From assembly GCA_035771165.1 (NCBI GenBank), contig JAWNZC010000470.1:1896001-1960000 (forward strand): a stretch of DNA of 64,000 bases. Reading direction: 5' to 3'. The DNA comes from Paragorgia papillata (lineage: Eukaryota > Cnidaria > Anthozoa > Scleralcyonacea > Coralliidae). Under the pieces are notes generated by a model, which was not told the DNA's origin, did not search any database, and saw only the letters and a program-made list of their open reading frames with translations. Position numbers and translations under genes: made by a program. The first letter of the stretch is position 1, and every line of letters starts with the position of its first letter. This document shows positions 53,885-62,301 of this stretch, piece by piece.

Positions 53885-55940
53885 TAAGCGACAAGTTATA
53901 GTAACTTAAAGTTTTCAATTTTATAATTAAAAAATATAGAAGAAACGTGTAAATACTCTGTCCATTGGAATTAATATTACATTTTTGGACTTTCCAGCCT
54001 CCTTTGCAGGCAACTCTGTGGGCTCTTTTTGGGTCACTTCACTTGCGATATAGTAATTTCTAGTCGTAGATATCTCTTGAACGGTTGTGTGTGAGAAGAA
54101 GTTTTTCTTAAATACAGATGAAATGGATGTCCTATTACCGTATTAGTAGTATGTATTTTACTTGAAAAAGAGCATTACATGCAACTTATTGTAGACATAG
54201 CCTTGATATTTTGATGACTGAAGTGGAGAGTTGATTTCACCCGGAGCGCTTCATATGTTCTCAACAAATATACGGCAAGACATTCAGGTATGTTGAAGAT
54301 TATTATTGTACGCTTATGTCTTAAAATTAAAAAAAAAATTGGAGTTGATAATTGGAAGTTATCATGGCTGAAATTTGCCCCTTTTCAATGCTTATTCTTC
54401 GCCAGTTTGATGTCTGAAACGGATAAAACAAACAAGATACATAATTATGGCCCCTTGTAATTCTGTAATCTCCGTTATTGTGTCGTTGTACGTGCTAAAT
54501 CTTGAGAGGGTTAAAACCAGCTGAATGTAAATTCTGAACAACTTTTCCATTTCGATGGTTTTAGTAAAAGGTGAATTGCTAAAGATATGACGAGCGCTTA
54601 ATTGGTATCATGTTAAACACTTTTATACACCTTGAAATTTACGTGTGGGATAGTTTATAAGGGATACCTTCTTTAGATTTCAAGAAAAGAAAAGAAGAGT
54701 TGATAATTTTGCCATTTTGATATGAAAACCGTAACCCACCCCTGTTTCTTAATGTTTCTTTATCGAACATTGATCTGTGACTGATGACGATATATGCGAT
54801 TGCGTTTGCACATTTTGCCGAAGATTCAAAAAATATAAGCTTAAAATGTCGTGTATACAAGTTTTCTTTGAACGATCTTAATTTTGTGCTGGAAGCAAAA
54901 CTTTATACCATAAAAATGTGTGATTAATATGGCAAAAGACCTTCAGATTCGTCTGCTTTTATACCATGCAGACAAGCGTAAGTTGTAAATTATCTGAGAG
55001 TTATTCAGTTGGCCAGAGTACTGCGGCATCGCTATAGGGAGTCCATTTGAAAACGAAAGGAATCAACCTGTGGCAGATATTGGCAATGGTTTTCTTAAAA
55101 CGTCTCCAACGCCACTGGAATATAATGGAAAATTACCTCTGCAGGCTGAAGAGTAGACTGACTACTTCTTTATTCATTGGTTAAAATTTCTTTGCCACAC
55201 GATAACATTGCTTTTGTAAAAAGCTATTCCCCAGAAAGCCTGTGACATGCAGTTTCGGCATTTTGAAATTCTATTATCAATTTCAGGATTTCATGATGGG
55301 TGCATGGGTTGTGTTGACTTTTCTTTATTTGTGGAGCGCTTTATTTGTTGCCGCAATATATATAATGCCACATTGTTCTTGTTCGGCTTTAGACCCCTCT
55401 TTTTCCCTAACAATTTGCTGCTTTGATTTTACAAAAAATGTAGCAACTCTTTGTAATACCACTACTGCTGAATTTAATTCACAATTGCCGACTAAAGCTA
55501 TCCACTTTCTTCTTAATACTTCATTTTTAGATAATTTGTCGAGACAATGCAGCAGGACATTTTCCTTTTGGCAAACAATGTTAATTTGAACAGCTTAGTA
55601 GATCATCCACCAAGTTATGGAGATAAACAAAAAAAGGAATTACTTGTTCATAAACAAAAAATCGGTAAACATTGCCTGGCTGCAAAACACCTCTCCTAAA
55701 AGTGCTATCACAGCTAATGATGCTGACTTAAGTGCATACACCAGGGACATAGCCAGGGAGAGCCGCTTTTGATATAAAACAACAGACATGTAACTACAAA
55801 ACTGATGCAATATGAATTGTGTCAGGAAATAAACTGTAAACAGTGAATTCAATCTACTGAGTGTATGCATTTTGAGTATCTATGTGACGTTTGCGTGTTT
55901 TGAGTATTTTATATGACGTTTTTAACCTTTAGAGTCTGTA
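53885..55940. other. Non-coding part of unit B matching 32744-35490
   Basis: Lacks the 750-bp insertion of unit A. A 115-codon plus ORF (55242-55589) differs by frameshifts from unit A and is not called. Nothing else recognised. Confidence 0.5.
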
Positions 55941-55988
55941 AAATCTTCATCCAAAAGCCAGGAAATGGCATTTCAGCGACTCTCGAGT

Positions 55989-56213
55989 TCAAAATTTCCC
56001 GGGGGCATGCCCCCGCACCCCTTTCAAAATCCTGGCTGCGTCCCTGGCATGCACATGTGGTGAGTTTTGTTCATTCTTTTGCTTAACTGGTATTTTGTCA
56101 TCACCTTTTGAAATTACATCCCGAGCTCTTTTTATCGCCCATCCTGCATGATCCCTTATCGCCTCCTTTTCACTTTCATAATGACAAATGGTAGAGTACT
56201 TATTTTCTGACAT
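55989..56213 (-). CDS. ORF with EKEAIRDHAGWAIKRARD, possible second exon of the MAGKVDLEE gene
   Basis: A minus-strand frame opening MSENKYSTICHYESEKEAIR and continuing DHAGWAIKRARDVISKG reads as real protein to about residue 60. It then runs into a transposon-like GGGGGCATGCCCCC segment (55985-56010), so its end is not original. It lies 24 bp downstream of the stop of 56237-56752 in another frame, suggesting one gene broken by a frameshift or small intron. I do not recognise the family. Unit A has lost it entirely. Confidence 0.4.
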   Translation of the reverse strand: MSENKYSTICHYESEKEAIRDHAGWAIKRARDVISKGDDKIPVKQKNEQNSPHVHARDAARILKGVRGHAPGKF

Positions 56214-56236
56214 GTATGTTTCTTTTTTTGCTGTTT

Positions 56237-56752
56237 TCAGGAATGCTTATACCTTTTGACCAGAAATGTTGCAGAATCTGTTGAAGTATACTTGCAGTGA
56301 AAGACAGTTCTGAATGGCTGACTGCTATCAAAAGAGGAAATAATTTGTTCCCATGATTTTTGCAAGGCTACATATTGGTTGCCAGCAGTTCTCTTTTTGG
56401 CAAAAATCGTTTCCAAATGAACTGCTTGTTTTGGGGAATTTCTTTCACATTCAACTTCATGAAAACAAGCTTGAAATAACTCTGAAATAGAATTGATAAA
56501 CTCTTGCACATGACCAGATTTAGCAGGATCTAATATTGCTCCTAGTACCATTGTAATAAATTTCTCTTCATTTGTCTGTACTGTATAAATTGTCACCAGA
56601 GTTTGTAAAAAAGTTATTAAATTTTCAATAGAAATACTTGAACAACTAGTTGTATTTTCAGTGATACAGTGCTCTGCTACCTTATCTTCACTATCAGTGT
56701 CATCCACCTCAAACAAGTTTGAAATCTCTTCTAAATCTACTTTACCAGCCAT
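56237..56752 (-). CDS. Acidic N-terminal protein (MAGKVDLEE), 171 codons, unit B
   Basis: ATG at 56752 in context AATATGGCTGG. The protein starts MAGKVDLEEISNLFEVDDTD, is acidic for about 40 residues, and then has helical, Leu-rich sequence (ENLITFLQTLVTIYTVQTNE), a segment FINSISELFQACFHEVECER, and a basic end (TFLVKRYKHS-stop). No domain is recognised. The base composition and even residue usage look coding. It may be a domesticated or transposon-derived gene. Unit A has a 70-codon truncated version (35476-35688). Confidence 0.5.
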   Translation of the reverse strand: MAGKVDLEEISNLFEVDDTDSEDKVAEHCITENTTSCSSISIENLITFLQTLVTIYTVQTNEEKFITMVLGAILDPAKSGHVQEFINSISELFQACFHEVECERNSPKQAVHLETIFAKKRTAGNQYVALQKSWEQIISSFDSSQPFRTVFHCKYTSTDSATFLVKRYKHS

Positions 56753-56935
56753 ATTTTAATGATTTTATGATTTAATAATAATGCTGCTTAATAATAATAA
56801 TACACCTAGTAACCTGAGCAAAAAATTGTTGCTAAGTAATAAAATCATGTTATCAACCATTGTAACAACCGCTGACCGGTGATTAGCAGCTTTTCGTTAC
56901 CAGGCTCCGCATCACACGTCGATCAGCTTTCCCAT

Positions 56936-57941
56936 CAACCTCGTACCCAGGGCCCTCTCTGCTTTCAAAATGGCGCGAGGAGAAGACCCTGGCAAAGGCT
57001 GGTCACGTGACACCAATAATTTTGGAATATTTTGATGAGTGACTCACACTGTACCGGGGGGCGCGGTACAGTCACTGATAAACAGAGTATAGTTGGCTTG
57101 CGTATGTAAACCTATTCAGCGAACTATTTAGGCACTCAAGAATAACCAAACCGTACAAATAACAAGACATTCTCTTAACAAGTTTATCAAATCAGTTAAT
57201 GACCGTGTTTAGTAAGAAGCGTCTGCACTACAACATATTTGCTTTATTATGCAAGCAAGAAGTGTTTATTAATATTTCGGTTTCTGGTGACTTCCCAAAT
57301 CTATTAATTTAAAAAGTTTAGAAATATACAAAGTCAAAGTCTTCAGTGCTGATCTATATAAATGTTCGTCGATCGAAGAATTGTTGTTGATCGAATATTT
57401 GTATTAAAGTACAACCTCAAAGTCAACGAGGAGATTCGATTCGAACATGCCGTTTGAGTATAAATCGACAGATACAACAATTAAATTTCCACAAATCCAA
57501 AACGTGTCGACAAGAAACATAAATGTGCTATACTGGACGGTAAATATACTTCCAACAATCAACAGCATTCGAATATTTGTAGTGTATGTATCAGTACCTG
57601 TAACCGCAGAGCGGGTTTCTGTTTATCAGTTTATGATCGTTCGTCGCCTTCGGCTTCATTTCTGGCGATTGACGGCAATAGATATGAATTGTCCAGCAAA
57701 TGTCGTAAATTTTGAAATATATCTTATTTACCGCTCGAATTTAACGTTACCGGACTTGCAACAACCTTGACGTTTATAAGAACCGAATCAACCGCTCCCC
57801 CCAGGACGGGCGAAGCTCAAATTATCCACGTGACCAAATACTCCAAGAATCTTGGAGTATTTTGGAATCACGTGACCAGCCTTTGCCAGGTCTTCTCCTC
57901 GCGCCATTTTGAAAGCAGAGAGGGCCCTGGGTACGAGGTTG
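56936..57941. mobile_element. Mutator-like element, family M1, 1.0 kb, unit B only
   Basis: Terminal repeats of about 75 bp begin CAACCTCGTACCCAGGGCC. Perfect 9-bp duplication CTTTCCCAT (56927-56935, 57942-57950). Unit A has the single site at about 35869-35877. It contains a 107-codon plus ORF (57447-57770, starts MPFEYKSTDTTIKFPQI) without transposase motifs. Confidence 0.95.
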
Positions 57942-57950
57942 CTTTCCCAT

Positions 57951-58408
57951 TGCCGTTTCACCGCCCAGTATATAAGCGCCCTGCCCTCAATCCTCTTTGT
58001 AGCCGCCATATTGGACAATAGATAATTCGGTCCCAGTGAAACAAGACTAAAACTACGCACGCCGGCGTTTTAAATTTTAGAACTCTCAGTATACGTGATT
58101 TAGAACAACGATTTAGCAGTTTCCACAGCATTTTCCCATGTGTTTTCATGCTTTGTGTAGACTATTCACCCTGCGAGCAGACCCTTATAAATACTCACCG
58201 CTACTAGCTGCTCGCAGGGTGTGTGACAATATACACTACCACAAACGATTGCTGCATTTTTTACTCCAAAAACACTATAACATTCTGCTTATATCATATC
58301 ATTTTAAAGCGGAGTATATTTACGCCGAGTGCCGTATGTTCTAAGTTCAAATCTAACAAATCATACTGCGACATTCCACTTAATTTCAGTCACATTCATA
58401 GAACTTAC
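57951..58408. other. Start of TRIM intron 1; non-coding
   Basis: Matches 35878-36682 without the hAT insertion. Contains the CCCTGCGAGCAG hairpin (58169-58220). No coding exon seen. Confidence 0.5.
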
Positions 58409-59402
58409 CTAGTTTTCCAAGTTTACCACCAAAAATCTTTCTGAAGCTTTTGTTTTTAATCGGATTTCTTTTGTATTGAATCCTACTATTATGGACTGGC
58501 TTGATTAGCTGTGGACTTTCCAGTTTTAGCTTTTCCACTTGCTCTGTGATCATTTCTTGTAAAGATATGATATCCTCTTCAGTTCCACTTTCAAGGAGAT
58601 TCCTAGATAGATTGTTGGAGATCTTCAGCTTCTCTAAATACGACGTTACTTCCGTAGTCTGATTTTCAAGTGACGCATACTCCTCGTTGTATTTAAGTTC
58701 TAATTCGTCTACCATATCTGTAGCTTTTTCATTTAACACTACAGTAAATCTTTGCAGAATTTCTTGTTTGTGTTGGTTAACTTTATCTTTTTCTTTATTA
58801 AAATCTCTTTGCAGACGCTGTGTGACATTTGATACAGCTTGTAACGCTTCGCTTCCTTCTTTAATTTTCTCCTCGAGGACTTCTGAGCTTGTCTTCAATG
58901 CTTCCCTTTTCTCATCGGCCACATCGTCAGCTAGAAGGCACGGGTGATTCTGTTTGACGTGATTAAAATCCATACAGTATCTACAAACCAGCTCTTTGCA
59001 TGTTTCACAGTAGAATTTCAATGTCTTGTTTTTATGCTTCTCGCAGTTAGATTTTCCTTTAAACTTGACTTGACCTTCACTTGGCCCTTCAGTATCTTGA
59101 CGTTGAATAAACACGACATCAAGCATGTTGCGGATAAAATGACTACAGCTCATTTCTGCTACCTCTTCGTTCGATTTAAGACGAAATATTGATCTACAAG
59201 CTGGGCAGTGAAATTCTTCCATCTTCTTGCTGGCTGCAAGCGCTTTGTCACGTTGACTCTTGACAAACTTTTCGAGACAACATTTGCAAAACGAATGGAA
59301 ACAAGGCAATGTTCGTGGGTCGTTGAACGTTTCCAGACAGATAGAACATGTGAGTAAACTCTCGATTTGGCCAAAACGAGTATCATCGGTCTTGAATGCC
59401 AT
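58409..59402 (-). CDS. TRIM-like RING/B-box/coiled-coil exon, unit B (intact)
   Basis: The ATG at 59402 starts MAFKTDDTRFGQIESLLTCS. A C3HC4 RING finger uses C19, C22, C34, H36, C39, C42, C66 and C69. A B-box2 uses C120, H123, C132, C135, C140, C143, H148 and H153. A coiled coil follows (about residues 165-290), then a basic tail (YKRNPIKNKSFRKIFGG). At 58409 a strong donor (CTAG|GTAAGT) in phase 1 ends the exon at 331 codons plus one base; the seven codons beyond it are intron. RING-B-box-coiled-coil (RBCC) proteins are E3 ubiquitin ligases that dimerise via the coiled coil, while the C-terminal part selects the substrate. No B30.2 or NHL domain is nearby. The next phase-compatible exon is 51752-51961. 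Unit 0 and unit A have broken copies. Sure of family, not of downstream structure. Confidence 0.9.
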
Positions 59403-59714
59403 TTGAAGAGTTATATATAGGCAGTTAGACTACCGCATAATCACACCTTTTGCCCAGGAATCGCTAGCTAATTGTCTTGGCTGGTAGCTACTGATGCGAT
59501 ACATGGTTCTTCCACGAAACATAATACGCGGAAGTGATATCTAATTTACATACATCAGTAACTAAATACTTTTTTATACATATGCTAAATCGAAAGTGGA
59601 AATGCTTAACTCAAAAATTCTTCACAGGTGTCGCTTCTCTTCTCACAAACCTATCTCTTACATTTTGCATTCAATTTTCATTGATTCACGTCTACAAGTA
59701 TATAATAAGTCTAC
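59403..59714 (-). promoter_or_regulatory. Upstream region of the intact TRIM exon
   Basis: No TATA box in a convincing place is identified. A short TATATATA run (59411-59418 region) lies close to the ATG. The segment is alignable with 15176-15400 upstream of the unit-0 copy. The promoter is inferred by position only. Confidence 0.3.
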
Positions 59715-60329
59715 CAGAGTAGGACTGGCTTCGTATTAGGGGCGGTGCCATTAGGGAGAGGGGCGCTGTCAGGGTTTCTTTCAGAATATTAAACAAGGAG
59801 GCAAAACAGGCAATACTTACTACGTGTGGGGCAAGGAGCACCGAAGGCGCGACCAACTTCTAGGGGGGTCTGGGGGCATTGTTCCTCCGGAAAATTTTGA
59901 ATTTTAGAGTCTCTGAAATAGCATTTCTTGCATTTTCAGGAGGGTTTGATAAAGAGGTTTTGAAGGATATAAAATACCAAACAAAATATTCAAATATACT
60001 CATTTTATATAGGAATACACTATAACATGCAAGGCATACATCATGAGGACATGTCGTCATACATGGACAAATCAACTCAGGTGTCAGCTGTCAGGCTGTC
60101 AGCTGCGTGAAGCGTACTAAAATATTATTTAATCGTAATATACTATTAGCTGTACCATACTGATTAAAACGTAAAACGACTTTTAATCCAAAATCGGGTT
60201 TTTAAATAGGAATTGCACTACATATCAAATATAATATTATACAACGGGAAAGGGGCGCAGTAACGGCATCCTAAGGGGGCGCATGTATGTGCCATTGGCA
60301 CAATGGCACATAGGGCCACTCCGACTCTG
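59715..60329. mobile_element. hAT-like non-autonomous element, family T1, copy 2
   Basis: Ends CAGAGTAGGACTGG and CCACTCCGACTCTG. Perfect 8-bp duplication AAGTCTAC (59707-59714, 60330-60337). Same interior as 10014-10535. It interrupts a repeat whose intact form is seen near 15370-15430. Confidence 0.95.
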
Positions 60330-60337
60330 AAGTCTAC

Positions 60338-61042
60338 AACACTCAACAGTGTACAAGTTTACTTTGAATATCACTATATCAGTAAGTTAGGTAAAACTCA
60401 GCAACGTTTATAGTAAATCACAGGTGTCCCTGTTAATATATTTACACGAACATAACTGCAATTTGTCTGCGCATGTGTTAGTCTTCTGGTTCGACCCAGT
60501 CTCTTTCTATAGAATAACACACGGCCGATAATTTTAACAACATGGCGCTGAAGAAAGCGGTTCGATGAATCATGTTTAAACGTTCTGGAATGTTGTAGTT
60601 TCTTCATTTTTGGTCATTATACAGATGTATACTTACAAGTATATAGATGCCAGCTAGAGGAAGTACTGAATAAAGAAGCTTTCTTCTAGTGGAATTGCCA
60701 GTTCTTTCTTGCGCGTCGCTACGGTGTTTATAATCAGCACTAGTCAATTGAAACGCCGACCCCCGGGACATGGCGGGGAAACAGTGTTAAATTTTGATAT
60801 TTTCCCCGGTCATCGTTAAATTGGCCAGTTCCACACCCGCACACAATAGCTTCAGGTCGCTGCAAAAACACTGCGCATGCTTGTGTGTGCGATACTCCAT
60901 ATACTTACCTTGCTTTGGTCAGAAACTCACTCAAAGTCAAATTTCCTGTCCACAAATACAACCTTCCGATGATCTTTGTAGTGAAGGAGTATCTACATTA
61001 TTAAAAATGACTTAAACAAGTGAATATTTTGAATTCAGTCAA
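60338..61042. other. Duplicated non-coding segment, unit B
   Basis: Matches unit 0 (15440-15980, 17430-17650) and unit A (38480-38880). It contains the empty target (CTGCGCATGTG, 60470) of the unit-A element at 37118. No genes. Confidence 0.5.
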
Positions 61043-61381
61043 TTTATTATATGGCGCGACTTACTTCCGGTAAAATCACGCGCTGTGATTGGTTGCTGAC
61101 GTGCGAGATTTCTCCGCAATGCCCGCGGGATTATGAAAATTGTTCATGCCCTACGGTTGGAAACTAAACAAACAAAAAAATCCTAAGGAGAAAGTTATTG
61201 CTGCAAAACGACGAAAATAAATGAAATAAATGACGATGAACATTATAAAAGTAAATTTTAGTATCCAGACTAGAAAGAAACAACAGAAAATAACGCTAGT
61301 CCGGTGTTTTAACGAAGTTAAAGGAAGCGTAGACAAAGAAATGCAAGATTGATTTTGTAATAAAAAGTGCCATATAATAAA
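61043..61381. mobile_element. TTTATTATATGGC-ended element, unit B copy
   Basis: Homologous to 18918-19187, with two additional internal stretches. Non-coding. Confidence 0.8.
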
Positions 61382-62301
61382 CTGCACTTAATAGCCTCGA
61401 CCATTCGGTCTTTACGGTAAAATATCAAACCTCGGCCTTGAATGTATTACCCTCGCTATCGCTCGGTCAATACTGCAAGACCTCGGTTTAATATTTTACC
61501 ATATAAAGACATAGGTTCAGAAATATACAGCATTTCTCCGTGAGGACGGCGTAATTAACGATCTGTACATGTACTGAATTTACCACCGGGAATTGTAGCG
61601 GGGATTTTAACGTTCGACCAGAGCAAGAAAGGACTAGGAACTAGTGTTACTTGCTTGTCCACAAGTCGCAAAAGGTTCCGAAAAGGGCGGAATCATTGCC
61701 GTTGTCGGAGAAGGTAAGCCTCGATCGTTGATATCATTCTTAATAATTACCCAACTGACTAGTGCATATCTTCAACTGTCGAATTGCCGGGTCGTTTAAC
61801 TATAGTTCTCGAATTTTTACAAACATGCATGTGAAACTAAACGGTATTTGCCAGTGACTAAAGTACAGCATATCCAAAAATTAGGAGTTGTCTATTGCAT
61901 TATTATTTTATGGTGTCAAGATTTCTTATAACCTAGCAACAGGCGTTTCAAATTTCACTCATAACCACGCGCGTACTGATGAAACTGATGAAATTTTATA
62001 GTGAAAAGCATAGCTGTTTGTTTGAAAAAAATACATCTCTCTCAGGAAGTCCCGATGCATGTGAGGCGATGTATTTGCAGGCAATAAGTCGGCTAAGTGT
62101 ACACAAGCGTTGAGCTCTTCTTGGTCGTCCTCCATAGCGCTAGCCGTGCAATCCGTGCATGTAATTTTCAAAATGCCTAAACATCTACGAATACGGTAGT
62201 CCTCTCCCCTCCGTCCTCTCTCGATTATTATTGTATAAAAATAGACGGCATTTGTGCCGTCATTAAGCTTAACCAAGCTTTGTACGTTGAATTGCGTGTA
62301 A
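61382..62301. other. Palindromic MITE and end of unit B
   Basis: Bases 61388-61505 form an imperfect palindrome (CGGTCTTTACGGTAAAATAT arm). A plus-strand donor-like GGAGAAG|GTAAGCC occurs at 61710 without a supported exon. Bases 61755-62297 match the end of unit A. Confidence 0.5.

Larger units (their letters stand above)
40397..62297. repeat. Tandem unit B of the segmental duplication
   Basis: Begins with ACCAGCGTTATAGGTTTAAT (23390 in unit A) and ends near GTTGAATTGCGTGTA where the LINE begins. It is longer than unit A because it keeps the TRIM exon and the 55.9-56.6 kb segment, has an extra internal duplication of the spacer-exon region (49.26-51.35 against 51.62-52.45), and carries its own transposon insertions. 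Confidence 0.85.

Noticed and set aside
55242..55589. 115-codon plus-strand ORF with hydrophobic stretches
   Set aside because: Its counterpart in unit A is interrupted and differs by frame; no signal or membrane protein family fits.
57447..57770. Transposase of the 1-kb Mutator-like element
   Set aside because: The 107-codon ORF has no DDE or zinc-finger motif and is too short; the element is treated as non-autonomous.
58386..58408. The seven codons KFYECD-stop end as the true C-terminus of the TRIM protein
   Set aside because: They lie beyond a strong splice donor (CTAG|GTAAGT), which is also preserved in unit A, so they are probably intron.
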